Of a DNA stretch of 45,604 nucleotides, positions 8,141 to 16,776 are shown piece by piece. The notes below the pieces were generated by a model. The model did not search any database. It was not told the DNA's origin and saw only the letters and a list, made by a program, of their open reading frames with translations. Origin of the DNA: Planctomycetota bacterium (lineage in GTDB: Bacteria > Planctomycetota > Planctomycetia > Pirellulales > PNKZ01); contig JAFLCO010000009.1 in NCBI GenBank assembly GCA_017303535.1, positions 1-45,604 on the forward strand, read 5' to 3'. Each line of letters starts with the position of its first letter. Within the stretch, counting starts at the first letter, position 1. The position numbers and the translations under genes were made by a program.

Positions 8141-10852
8141 ATGGAATTCCGTAAGGTTCTCGCACTGCGTGGGCCGAACATCTGGGCCAACTTTCCCGTG
8201 CTGGAAGCATGGGTTGATCTCGGGGCGCTGAAGGATTCGCCGTCGGACTCGATGCCCGGCTTCAACGAGCGGCTGATGAGTTGGCTGCCGACGATGATCG
8301 AACATCGCTGCAGCGTCGGCGAGCGCGGAGGTTTTTTTGAGCGGCTGCGGCGCGGCACTTATCTCGCGCACATTCTCGAGCACGTGACGCTCGAGTTACA
8401 AGCGTTGGCCGGTTGCGAAGTCGGCTTCGGTCGCGCTCGCGAATCGCTCGGCGAAGGCTATTACAAAGTCGCCATCGAGTACGAAGTTGAAGAACTCGTG
8501 CGGGCCGCCATTCATACGGGCCGCGAGTTGTGCATGGCCGCCGTCGAAGGACGCGACTTCGACGTGGCCGCCGAGGTCGCCAAGCTGCGCTCGATCTATC
8601 AGAAGAACTGCCTGGGCCCGAGCACCAAATCGATCGTGAAGGCGGCGATCGACCGCGGTATTCCGTGGCGGCGGCTGAACGAAGGTTCGCTCATTCAACT
8701 CGGCCACGGCGCGAAACAGCGCCGCATCATCGCGGCCCAGACCGATCGCACGGCGGCCGTCGCCGAAGAGATCGCGCAAGACAAGGAACTCACGCGTGAG
8801 TTTCTCGCCGCGGCGGGCGTGCCGGTTCCGCAAGGTCGCCCGGTGAGCGATGCCGACGACGCTTGGGAAGCCGCTGAAGACATTGGTCTGCCGGTCGTCG
8901 TGAAGCCGCAATTCGGCAACCAAGGGCGTGGCGTCGCCGTGAACCTGACTTCGCGCGAACAGGTGGTCGCCGCGTACGTGGCGGCTCGCGAAGAGAGCCG
9001 GCATATCGTCGTCGAAAAGTTCGCGCCGGGGGGCGACTATCGATTGCTCGTCGTCGGCGGCAAGTTGGCGGCTGCGTCGCACCGCATTCCCGCGCAAGTG
9101 CGCGGCGACGGTAAGTCGACCATCGCGCAACTTGTCGACGAAGTGAATAAAGATCCGCGCCGCGGCGACGACCACGTGCTGCCGCTGAGCAAGATCAAGC
9201 TCGACGCCGTGGCGATGAACGTGCTGACGGAACTCGGCTACACGCCCGACACGGTCCCCGCGGCCGGCGAAATTGTCATCATCCGCCGCAATGCCAACCT
9301 CAGCACCGGCGGCACGGCCGAAGACGTCACCGATTTCGTGCATCCCGAAGTCGCGGATCGCGCGATTGAAGCGGCCCGCGTCGTCGGGCTCGACATCGCC
9401 GGCATCGACGTCGTGGCCCGGGATATCGGTCGCCCGCTGGAAGAGCAGGGCGGGGTGATCGTCGAAGTGAACGCCGCGCCGGGCCTGCGGATGCACATCG
9501 AGCCGTCGGCCGGCAAGCCGCGGCAGGTGGGGCACTCGATCGTCGAAATGATGTTCCCGGAAGGGCAAAACGGCCGCATCCCGCTGGCCGCCGTCACGGG
9601 CACCAACGGCAAGACGACGACCACGCGATTGCTCGGCCACATCGTCTCGGGCGCCGGTTACAACCTTGGCATGACCTGCACCGACGGCATCTACATCGGC
9701 GGCCGGCGGATCGACACCGGCGATTGCAGCGGCCCGAAGAGCGCTCGCAACGTGCTTCAGAATCCGGCCGTGGAAGCGGCGGTGCTGGAAACGGCCCGCG
9801 GCGGCATTCTTCGCGAAGGACTCGGTTTCGATAAGTGCGACGTCGCGATTGTGACCAACATCGCCGACGGCGACCATCTGGGTTCGGCCGGCATCGACAC
9901 GGCCGAGCAAGTCGCGAAGGTGAAGCGGACGATCGTCGACGTCGTGCAACCCGCCGGTTACGCGGTGCTGAAGGCCGACGATCCGCTCTGCGTCGCCATG
10001 GCCGAGAAGTGCCCGGGCGGCGTGATTTACTTCGCTCAGAAAGAAACCGATCCGGTCGTCGCCGAGCACTTGAAGCAAGGCCGGCGGGCCGCGTTTGTTC
10101 GCCACGGCGCGATCGTGCTGGCCGAAGGGATGAACGAAACCGTGGTCCTCAGCTTGGCCGAAGTGCCGCTGACGCACGCGGGCCGCATCGGCTTTCAAGT
10201 GGAAAACGCGCTGGCCGCCACCGCCGGAGCTTGGGCGCTCGGCATGCCGATCGAGGCCGTACGTCGTGGGCTGCAAACCTTCGCGGCCGATCTCAAGCAC
10301 TCGCCGGGCCGGTTCAACTTGCTGGAGATCGGCGGGGCGACCGTCATCGTCGACTACGGCCACAACCCGTCGGCCCTAGTCGCATTGATCGAGGCTCTCG
10401 AGCAGTTCCCGCACGAACGGCGGATCGCGGTTTACTCGACCGCCGGCGATCGCCGCGATTGCGACATGATTCGCCAAGGCGAGTTGCTCGGTCAGGCCTT
10501 CGACGCGGTGATCGTGTATGAAGACCATTACCTGCGCGGACGTCAGCCGGGCGAGATCATGGGCCTGTTCCGCAAGGGACTCGAAAACGCTCCGCGGGCC
10601 GAGGAAGTGCACGAAGTGCAAGGGGCCCTGGCTTCGCTGAAGCTGGCCCTGCAAACGGCCCGCCCCGGCGACTTGCTCCTGTTGCAGGCTGACTGCATCG
10701 ACGAGACGGTCGATTACATCCGGCAAACACTGGCCAAGAGCAACGACGGCCGCGAAGTGAAGGCCCAGGAACTCATCGGCGGGACCGGCATGGAACTCTC
10801 GCTGCTGGAGATGATTCAGGCGCTGCCGACGGGGGCGCTGACGATCAAGTAA
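8141..10852 (+). CDS. cphA: Cyanophycin synthetase (CphA1 type)
   Basis: 903 aa, slightly longer than usual. It polymerises aspartate and arginine into cyanophycin, a cytoplasmic N-storage granule. Three domains are visible. The N-terminal domain (1-160) ends near CLGPSTKSIVKAAIDRGIPW. The ATP-grasp domain includes VVVKPQFGNQGRGV (about 253) and VEVNAAPGLRMH (about 441). The Mur-ligase-like domain includes VTGTNGKTTTTR (about 485), IDTGDCSGPKSAR, LETARGGILREGLGF and VDYGHNPSA. All key motifs are present, so the enzyme should be active. The C-terminus carries a short extension ending ALPTGALTIK. It is divergent from the DUF1854/ABC pair; no cyanophycinase is in the window. ATG 8141 starts the expected N-terminus, but its ribosome-binding site is weak. 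Confidence 0.95.
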   Translation: MEFRKVLALRGPNIWANFPVLEAWVDLGALKDSPSDSMPGFNERLMSWLPTMIEHRCSVGERGGFFERLRRGTYLAHILEHVTLELQALAGCEVGFGRARESLGEGYYKVAIEYEVEELVRAAIHTGRELCMAAVEGRDFDVAAEVAKLRSIYQKNCLGPSTKSIVKAAIDRGIPWRRLNEGSLIQLGHGAKQRRIIAAQTDRTAAVAEEIAQDKELTREFLAAAGVPVPQGRPVSDADDAWEAAEDIGLPVVVKPQFGNQGRGVAVNLTSREQVVAAYVAAREESRHIVVEKFAPGGDYRLLVVGGKLAAASHRIPAQVRGDGKSTIAQLVDEVNKDPRRGDDHVLPLSKIKLDAVAMNVLTELGYTPDTVPAAGEIVIIRRNANLSTGGTAEDVTDFVHPEVADRAIEAARVVGLDIAGIDVVARDIGRPLEEQGGVIVEVNAAPGLRMHIEPSAGKPRQVGHSIVEMMFPEGQNGRIPLAAVTGTNGKTTTTRLLGHIVSGAGYNLGMTCTDGIYIGGRRIDTGDCSGPKSARNVLQNPAVEAAVLETARGGILREGLGFDKCDVAIVTNIADGDHLGSAGIDTAEQVAKVKRTIVDVVQPAGYAVLKADDPLCVAMAEKCPGGVIYFAQKETDPVVAEHLKQGRRAAFVRHGAIVLAEGMNETVVLSLAEVPLTHAGRIGFQVENALAATAGAWALGMPIEAVRRGLQTFAADLKHSPGRFNLLEIGGATVIVDYGHNPSALVALIEALEQFPHERRIAVYSTAGDRRDCDMIRQGELLGQAFDAVIVYEDHYLRGRQPGEIMGLFRKGLENAPRAEEVHEVQGALASLKLALQTARPGDLLLLQADCIDETVDYIRQTLAKSNDGREVKAQELIGGTGMELSLLEMIQALPTGALTIK

Positions 10853-10865
10853 CGATCGCCGGACG

Positions 10866-12485
10866 TTACGACGTTCCCAAGACCTCGGCGAGTTGTTTGC
10901 CGAGGTCTTTTTTTGTCGTGTCGATTTCGACGACGGCCATGTCCGACGACAGTTCGCAAGCCGTCGCGGCTTGCTGATCGACGATTTCCGGCCGGGCTTC
11001 CGACGGATCGCGACCTTCGGCCAAACGCGCGGCGATGCGGGCCTTGGCCGTATCGATAGGGCAGCGGCATTCGACGACGAGCAACTCGGCGTCGGCCGCC
11101 GTCGCCGCGTCACGAGCTTGTTGCAAGGCATCGGCTTCGAGAAACGCGCCGTCGGCCACGATGCTCATCCCGCGCGACAACGCTTGCCGCGCGCGGCGGA
11201 GCAACTCTTTGTAGACTTGCCGCTTCTGGGCAGGCTGGTAGTTGCCGCCGCCGAACGATTGCGACCCGTCCGACGCTCCGAAGAGTTCGCGGCGGATCGC
11301 GTCAGTCCGGAGTTGCTCGATGCCGAGCAGTTCGGCCAAGGCGGCGGCGACCGTCGACTTGCCGGTGCCCGAAAGGCCGCGCATGACGTAAAGCGTCGGC
11401 TTGTGGAACCGCGGCAACGTCGCTTCGGCCAAGTCGAGATCGCGGCGCAGTTCGGCGAGAGCTCCGGCGTTTTCATCGGCCGAGAGTTGCTTCAGCCGCA
11501 GCGCCGCGACCTTGGCCCGCACGCAGGCTCGGTAGCTTTCGTAAAAGGCGCGTAAGGCGTCGGGCACCTGATCGCCGGAAGCGGCGACGTACGCGTCGAA
11601 CACGGCCTGCCCGACGTCGCGCCGGCCGAGCTTGGCACATTCCATTTCGAGGAAGGTCAGCTCGTCGGCGACGTCGATGCGGCGAAACTCGGCGCTGAAC
11701 TCCACGCAGTCGTAAACGACCGGCGGCGATTCCAAGCAGATATGCTCCGGCCGGAGATCGCCGTGCCCGTCGATCACGCGACCGGCTTTGACGCGAGCGT
11801 CGAACAGGACCCGAGTGCGAACGAGTAGTTGCAGTTGGGCGGCGTGGATCTTCGCAATGCGGCCCCGTTCGGCGGCCGGAGCGGAGTCGAGCAAGTCGGC
11901 CAGATTGCCACGGACGTGATTGAGTACGGCGGCGCGATATTCGTCGACAGAGCGCTCAACCGGCATACGGCCTGCGTAATATATGCCAAGATGCTTCGCG
12001 AGTTCAGCGACGTGGTCGTCCGTTAGCGTGTCTGCTTCGATCATACGGTCGAGCATTCGCTCCGCCGGAAGCCGATGCATAACGACCAGCCATTCCACGG
12101 CGTCGGAATAGTAGTCGTAAGCGGATTCAAACGATGGGGCGTCCGGTTCGAAAGAGCCCAGAAGTATAAGCGATCCGTCCGGCAATCGATCGATCGGTAC
12201 GACACCCCTGCAAGTTCCGAAGTCCATTCGCCGGTTGAGCCGCACTTCGTCGCGGCAGGCTTCGCGGCGGCGGTCGAGCGTCGAGAAGTCGAGGAACTCG
12301 AACTTCACTGGCTTCTTGAGCTTGTAGACGTAGTCGCCGGCGAAGAAGACTCTCGAGATGTGGGTTTCGACGAGTTCGACCCGACGCGGTTTCCCCGGCG
12401 GGAAATGGTCGGCCGGATACGACTCCGGCCGCAGGAGAAACTGCGTGACTTCTTCGAGCCCGGCATCGTCGGCATGTTCGCTCAT
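10866..12485 (-). CDS. Fusion protein: APH-like kinase domain plus P-loop (AAA/zeta-type) kinase domain
   Basis: 539 aa. The N-terminal half is an aminoglycoside-phosphotransferase-like kinase fold with catalytic-loop-like GHGDLRPEHI (about 238), followed by VVYDCVEFS, where the D would be the metal ligand. The C-terminal half (about 365-539) is a small nucleotide kinase with P-loop GLSGTGKST (about 372), like gluconate-kinase/zeta-toxin-type P-loop kinases (COG2187 plus COG0645 type). The substrate is unknown. It is convergent with cphA: only 13 bp separate the two stops, and the cphA terminator lies inside its last codons. The start MSEHADDAGLEEV at 12485 gives the normal N-terminus. Domain calls are firm; the biological role is open. 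Confidence 0.85.
   Translation of the reverse strand: MSEHADDAGLEEVTQFLLRPESYPADHFPPGKPRRVELVETHISRVFFAGDYVYKLKKPVKFEFLDFSTLDRRREACRDEVRLNRRMDFGTCRGVVPIDRLPDGSLILLGSFEPDAPSFESAYDYYSDAVEWLVVMHRLPAERMLDRMIEADTLTDDHVAELAKHLGIYYAGRMPVERSVDEYRAAVLNHVRGNLADLLDSAPAAERGRIAKIHAAQLQLLVRTRVLFDARVKAGRVIDGHGDLRPEHICLESPPVVYDCVEFSAEFRRIDVADELTFLEMECAKLGRRDVGQAVFDAYVAASGDQVPDALRAFYESYRACVRAKVAALRLKQLSADENAGALAELRRDLDLAEATLPRFHKPTLYVMRGLSGTGKSTVAAALAELLGIEQLRTDAIRRELFGASDGSQSFGGGNYQPAQKRQVYKELLRRARQALSRGMSIVADGAFLEADALQQARDAATAADAELLVVECRCPIDTAKARIAARLAEGRDPSEARPEIVDQQAATACELSSDMAVVEIDTTKKDLGKQLAEVLGTS
10879..10914 (+). terminator. Rho-independent terminator of cphA
   Basis: A perfect 11-bp stem AAGACCTCGGC / GCCGAGGTCTT with a 9-nt loop is followed by T's to 10914. 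It starts 27 nt after the cphA stop and lies within the 3' coding end of the convergent kinase-fusion gene. Confidence 0.85.
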
Positions 12486-12523
12486 GCGGGCATTCTAAGG
12501 CCTTGATGCTGCCGTGTAACGTC

Positions 12524-12625
12524 GGGTGGCTGGGTCTGGAGCGTACTCGCGAAGACCCAGTACCAAGCCGCGACGAACTGGGGCACCGCTGCCCAGCATC
12601 TCATTGACTCGGGCCCCAGCCACCC
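12524..12625 (+). repeat. Dispersed Y-shaped repeat, copy C
   Basis: Left arm GGGTGGCTGGGTCTGGAGCG as in copy A; right end CCCCAGCCACCC. It is about 15 bp longer in the right arm than the others (CTGGGGCACC, then GCCCAGCATCTCATTGACTC, then the end). It lies between the kinase-fusion start and the EF-G terminator. Confidence 0.85.
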
Positions 12626-12636
12626 TTACCGCGCGC

Positions 12637-12674
12637 AAAAAAGAGCGGGAGCCGAATGGTTCGACTCCCGCTCT
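12637..12674 (-). terminator. Rho-independent terminator of the EF-G gene
   Basis: On the minus strand: 10-bp stem AGAGCGGGAG / CTCCCGCTCT (642-651 with 665-674) followed by a run of six T's (A's at 12637-12642 on plus). It sits about 50 nt past the EF-G stop. Confidence 0.88.
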
Positions 12675-12724
12675 CTAAACTTCTTCAACTAGCGCCAGGC
12701 GCCCAGGGCCTGACGCCTGCCGGC

Positions 12725-14836
12725 TTACTTCGCGCCGACCAGGTCGGCCTTCTTCTTCGCGGCAACGACTTCTTCTTGGATGCTCGCAGGCACCCGGCGG
12801 TACTTGCTGAACTCCATCGAGAAGGTCCCTTGGCCTTGCGTCATGCTGCGGAGGTCCGTCGAGTAGCCGAACAGTTCGGCCAGCGGCACTTCGGCTTCGA
12901 TCACCGCCGTCGTGTCGCTCATTTCCGTACCGATGATCAAGCCGCGGCGGCTGGTGAGTTCACCGGCGACCGTACCTTGGAAACTCGTCGGCACTTCCAC
13001 TTCCAGCTTCATCACCGGCTCGAGCAACACCGGCTTCATCTTCATGAAGTATTCCCGGAAGCACTCTTGAGCCGTGAGTTGGAACGCCATGTCGCTTGAG
13101 TCGACGTCGTGGTACGAACCGTCTTTCAGCACGACCTGCAGCCCGACGAGCGGGAAGCCGGCGACCGGGCCCTTGTTCATACAGGCCTTGAAGCCCTTCT
13201 CGACCGACGGGATGTATTCGCGCGGAATGCGCCCCTGAACGACTTCATCGACGAAGATGAAGGTTTCCGTGGCGTCTTCCGGCAACACTTCCAGCGTGCC
13301 TTTGATGTGACCGTACTGACCCGAACCGCCGGTTTGCTTCTTGCGCTTGTGATCGAAGTCGACGTTTTGCGTCGGGGCTTCGCGGTAGCTCACCTTCGGC
13401 GCACCGACGACCACTTCCACCTTGTACTCGCGGCGAATGCGTTCAACGTAAATATCCAAGTGCAATTCGCCCATGCCCGCGATCAGCGTCTCGGCGGTTT
13501 CTTCATCGCTGGAGACGCGGAACGTAGGATCTTCCTTCATGAAGCGCTGCAGAGCCTTGGTCAGCTTGTCGCCGCCGTCGCGCTGTGCGGGCGCGACCGA
13601 CATCTTGATGACCGGTTCCGGAACGAACATGCTTTCGAGCGAGCAGTACTTCTGATCGGCGGCAAAGGTATCACCGCTCGCGCAGTCGACGCCCATCACC
13701 GCGACGATATCGCCGGCGCCGGCCGAATCGATTTCTTCGCGCTTGTCGGCGTGCATCCGCACGATGCGGCTGAAGCGTTCCTTCTTCGTCGTACGTTGAT
13801 TCACGTACGTTTCGCCCTTGGTCATCGTGCCTTGGTAGATACGCATGAACGTGAGCTGACCGTACGGATCTTCCACGATCTTGAACGCCATCGCCACGAG
13901 CGGCTTCGTCGGGTCCGGGGCGAGCGGGAACGCTTCCGCCGGGTTGTCCCACTTCTTGGCCTTCACTTCGCGGTCGAGCGGCGAAGGCAGGAAGCGCACG
14001 ATCGCGTCGAGCAACGGCTGCACGCCCTTGTTCTTGAACGCCGAGCCGAGGAAGACCGGCGTCAATTCTTGGGCCTGCGTGGCCGTGCGGATCGTGTTGT
14101 AAATCAACTCGTGCGGCACTTCTTCTTCGCCCAGCATCAACTCCATCATCTCGTCGCTGAACATCGCCAGCGCTTCGAGCGTGTGTTGACGGGCTTCGGC
14201 GACTTCCGCCTTCATCGCGGCCGGCACTTCTTCTTCGCGGACGTTTTCGCCCTTGTTGCCGTCGAAATACAGAGCCTTCAGGCGGATCAGGTCGACCACG
14301 CCTTCAAACTTGTCTTCCTTGCCGATCGGCAATTGCATCAGCACGGCGTTGCAATCGAGCTTGTCCTTCAATTGCTGCACGACGCGGGCATGATTGGCGC
14401 CGGTGCGGTCCATCTTGTTGATGAACGCCAAGCGCGGCACGCGATAACGCTTCATTTGGCGATCGACCGTCATCGACTGGCTTTGCACGCCGCCGACGGA
14501 GCAGAGCACCAGCACGGCGCCGTCGAGCACGCGGAGCGAGCGCTCGACTTCGACCGTGAAGTCCACGTGGCCCGGGGTGTCGATCAGGTTGACCTTGTGC
14601 GGGGCGAGGCCGAGGTGTTCGTTTTCCCATTCGACCGTGGTGGCGGCGCTGGTGATGGTGATTCCGCGCTCGCGCTCGAGGTCCATGTAGTCCATGGTCG
14701 CGCCGTCGCCGTCGCCCTTCACTTCGTTGATCTTGTGAATGCGGCCGGCATAGAACAGGATCCGCTCGCTCAAGGTGGTTTTACCCGAGTCGATGTGGGC
14801 GGAAATGCCGATGTTGCGATAGTTGGCGAGGTCCAT
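12725..14836 (-). CDS. fusA: Elongation factor G, mitochondrial/spdEFG1 type
   Basis: 703 aa translocation GTPase. G1 is AHIDSGKTT (13-21), then GITITSAATTVEW (switch I), DTPGHVDF, NKMDRTG and the five-domain EF-G layout to GYSTDLRSMTQGQG near the end. Several details match mtEFG1 rather than the usual bacterial form: Ser instead of Ala in HIDSGKT, VLDGAVLVLCSVGGVQSQ and FLGSAFKNKGVQPLLDA. This subtype (spdEFG1) is known from spirochaetes, planctomycetes and some deltaproteobacteria, and is the translocase of a pair whose partner handles recycling. It stands alone rather than in an str operon. ATG 14836 is preceded by CGAGAGT as a modest ribosome-binding site. Confidence 0.95.
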   Translation of the reverse strand: MDLANYRNIGISAHIDSGKTTLSERILFYAGRIHKINEVKGDGDGATMDYMDLERERGITITSAATTVEWENEHLGLAPHKVNLIDTPGHVDFTVEVERSLRVLDGAVLVLCSVGGVQSQSMTVDRQMKRYRVPRLAFINKMDRTGANHARVVQQLKDKLDCNAVLMQLPIGKEDKFEGVVDLIRLKALYFDGNKGENVREEEVPAAMKAEVAEARQHTLEALAMFSDEMMELMLGEEEVPHELIYNTIRTATQAQELTPVFLGSAFKNKGVQPLLDAIVRFLPSPLDREVKAKKWDNPAEAFPLAPDPTKPLVAMAFKIVEDPYGQLTFMRIYQGTMTKGETYVNQRTTKKERFSRIVRMHADKREEIDSAGAGDIVAVMGVDCASGDTFAADQKYCSLESMFVPEPVIKMSVAPAQRDGGDKLTKALQRFMKEDPTFRVSSDEETAETLIAGMGELHLDIYVERIRREYKVEVVVGAPKVSYREAPTQNVDFDHKRKKQTGGSGQYGHIKGTLEVLPEDATETFIFVDEVVQGRIPREYIPSVEKGFKACMNKGPVAGFPLVGLQVVLKDGSYHDVDSSDMAFQLTAQECFREYFMKMKPVLLEPVMKLEVEVPTSFQGTVAGELTSRRGLIIGTEMSDTTAVIEAEVPLAELFGYSTDLRSMTQGQGTFSMEFSKYRRVPASIQEEVVAAKKKADLVGAK

Positions 14837-15671
14837 GATTTACTCTCGTCTGGAAACGAAAACTTCCTTCGGGAAACGGATTAGATGAGTAGCGATATCG
14901 GTCGGTGACGCCCGGCGAGCGAATTTGCATCGGCCGCCTTTACAAGCGACGCCCGACGGAAACTCGCGTAAGTACTACGCAGGAAATTGGTTGATAGTTC
15001 GCTCGCCGACAATTTGCCGACGCGCTTCACGTTGACCGTTTTCCTGCAACTGCCCCTCGGCCGACGACGCGTTCACGGCCACCGGCCGAATCACTGCGAC
15101 GTCGGGCCCTCTCCGAACGAAAGACCCCCGCTGCGATACCACACGGAGATGCGCCGGTTCAGGCGGCAATCCGCAGCGGTTTTTTTTGAGGGCCGGCCGT
15201 CCGTGGCGTTCCGCGATGCTCGTTCTCTCAACTCCGCCGCCATCCTTGTCTTGCGCCGATTTCCATCGGCGCGTCGACGCTAGGCGACAGTCAATCGCGG
15301 GCTCTCCCCAGGGCGATGCGAGGTGGAAGAGCCGAATCACATTATGTTAAACAATTCCGCCGGCGGGCAAAGGTCAAATCAACACGGCCCGGCCGGCGGT
15401 TTTCACACCGCTAAAGTTGTCCGGTCGACCGGGCTCATTCGGCAACGCCTCGACGGAGCCGGCTATACAGGCCGTAAATCGTTACTGCACAACATGTTGC
15501 ACGCCGATAAGGGCGGGCTCTAAGAAGCGTTCGACAGTTTCGACCTCGAACCGTTTGGCCGATCCCCCGTAGAATGAACCAGTGCAAGCTTTGGCCACGT
15601 TGCGGCAACTCTCTTATGGTTCCGACGGCCGCACAAACTGTCTCGCATTGATCTGTCGCGCATTGCCCCAC
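14837..15671. other. Long gap upstream of EF-G and the Cys-rich proteins
   Basis: 835 bp with no protein-like frame. On the plus strand CCGCTGCG (15129-15136) can pair with CGCAGCGG (15173-15180), followed by seven T's. This terminator-like structure would end a short plus-strand transcript, but no promoter for one is clear. Single-arm similarity to the 23671-23745 palindrome (GTGGCGTTCCG) appears at about 15200-15212. Confidence 0.45.
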
Positions 15672-16184
15672 ATGAACTTCGCTCGTCACAAACCGCTGAC
15701 GCTGTGGACCACGCTCATCGTGGTCGCGGTCGTCGCCGTTGCGCCGACGCTGGCTTGGGCGAGCCCGTGTGCTTGCCGGAGCGCCGCGATGTCGTCGGTC
15801 GCCGTCGAGCAAGAAGCGGCGGCCTTGCCCTCGGCCCCGGTTTCGCATTCGTGTTGCCACAAGCTTGAGGCGACAGCGCCGACGGCCGAGGTTCACGTCC
15901 CGCAAACGACGACGGACCGGGAGCTTTGCACGGTCACCGGCCGGTCGCATGTCGGCGGCAGTTGCTGCTGCGTCGACAAAGCGCCGCAACCGGCCACAAC
16001 GGTCGCCGTCGCGAACTTCGACGCCGCGCCGAGGCTGCTTGAGTTTGCTTTGCCGGCCGTTGCGGTTTCTTCGGCTTCGCAAGTCGAGGCCTTACTCTCC
16101 ACGCTCCGCCTCGGCTCGCCGGCCGAGTTGGCGTACGCTTCGCAGCCGAGCTTCTCGATTCTTTACGGCGTATGGCGGAATTAA
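15672..16184 (+). CDS. Exported small Cys-rich protein, unknown function
   Basis: 170 aa from ATG 15672. This start is chosen because it opens a signal peptide (MNFARHKPLTLWTTLIVVAV, then VAVAPTLAWA, with cleavage near SPCAC). An upstream GTG (15582) would add 30 unlikely residues. The mature part has CAC, CC and CCC clusters (SPCACRS, HSCCHK, GSCCCVDK) plus His, suggesting metal binding or disulfides. The neighbour 90 bp downstream (16275) is an even more Cys-rich exported protein on the same strand, so a shared metal-handling or envelope-stress role is a fair inference. No family recognised and no clear Shine-Dalgarno sequence. Confidence 0.6.
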   Translation: MNFARHKPLTLWTTLIVVAVVAVAPTLAWASPCACRSAAMSSVAVEQEAAALPSAPVSHSCCHKLEATAPTAEVHVPQTTTDRELCTVTGRSHVGGSCCCVDKAPQPATTVAVANFDAAPRLLEFALPAVAVSSASQVEALLSTLRLGSPAELAYASQPSFSILYGVWRN

Positions 16185-16274
16185 TTCGATTCGATCGCTT
16201 GCCGGGTTTTCAGCCCGGGTTGGTTTGATCGAGTTTTGAGTTTTTCCGTTTTCATTTGCTTAAGGAATCGTGTC

Positions 16275-16517
16275 ATGAAGCGTTTGAGTTTTATTGCGTT
16301 GTTGTTTGCCGCTCCCGCGTTGGCTTTCGCCGGAGCTTTGGCCGGTCAGGCGTCGACGCCCGCGGTCGCGAAGAGCGCCTGCGGCTGCACGGAGTGCAAG
16401 TGCCCGAACTGTAACGGCGAGTTCTGCACCTGCGATAAGTGCGAATGCGTCGGCTGCGGTTGTGCCAAGTCCGAAGCGAAGCCGGCGGCGAAGAGCTGCT
16501 GCAGTGTGCAAGCCTAA
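16275..16517 (+). CDS. Exported metallothionein-like Cys-rich protein
   Basis: 80 aa from ATG 16275 (AAGGAA about 8 nt upstream). Signal peptide MKRLSFIALLFAAPALAFAG. The mature protein packs 13 cysteines in about 45 residues in CxC, CxxC and CC spacing: CGCTECKCPNCNGEFC, then TCDKCECVGCGC, then a KSCCS tail. This pattern resembles metallothioneins and would bind soft metals (Cu, Cd or Zn), but unlike classical metallothioneins it appears to be exported. A strong terminator (16548-16579) follows, so this gene ends the unit begun by the Cys-rich gene at 15672. The frame could start earlier (16236), but that adds non-signal residues. Confidence 0.75.
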   Translation: MKRLSFIALLFAAPALAFAGALAGQASTPAVAKSACGCTECKCPNCNGEFCTCDKCECVGCGCAKSEAKPAAKSCCSVQA

Positions 16518-16547
16518 GGTTTGCTCGCGAATCACGACGTTTGTCGG

Positions 16548-16579
16548 CGCGGCCCGTCTTACGACGGGCCGCGTTTTTT
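16548..16579 (+). terminator. Rho-independent terminator after the Cys-rich genes
   Basis: Perfect 11-bp stem CGCGGCCCGTC / GACGGGCCGCG with loop TTAC, followed by six T's. Confidence 0.92.
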
Positions 16580-16650
16580 GTTGCGCCCGATTCATCGGCG
16601 TCAAGGTACCTTTTGGCCGGCGCAGATTCCCACGCACGAATCAAGGGCGT

Positions 16651-16713
16651 TTTTGGCCGGCCGCCATTTTGTGGTCGGCCCGTGCGACACCACAAAATAC
16701 GGGCCGGCCAAAA
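16651..16713. repeat. Long imperfect palindrome (TTTTGGCCGGCC ends)
   Basis: TTTTGGCCGGCCG (651-663) pairs with CGGGCCGGCCAAAA (700-713), and CATTTTGTGGT pairs with ACCACAAAAT further in. This gives a near-continuous hairpin of about 63 nt. A lone arm (TTTTGGCCGGCG) lies just upstream at about 16612. Confidence 0.75.
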
Positions 16714-16776
16714 GTTCCCTGGAATCGCCTTGTTCGATCCGGGAAACTACGTGATGCGAGATTGCGCGCGAAAGGC

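Noticed and set aside
8396..10363. 655-aa minus-strand frame
   Set aside because: Exact antisense of cphA, which has all family motifs; the shadow has none.
13109..14884. 591-aa plus-strand frame
   Set aside because: Antisense of EF-G; His/Arg/Val-rich composition typical of reverse-frame shadows.
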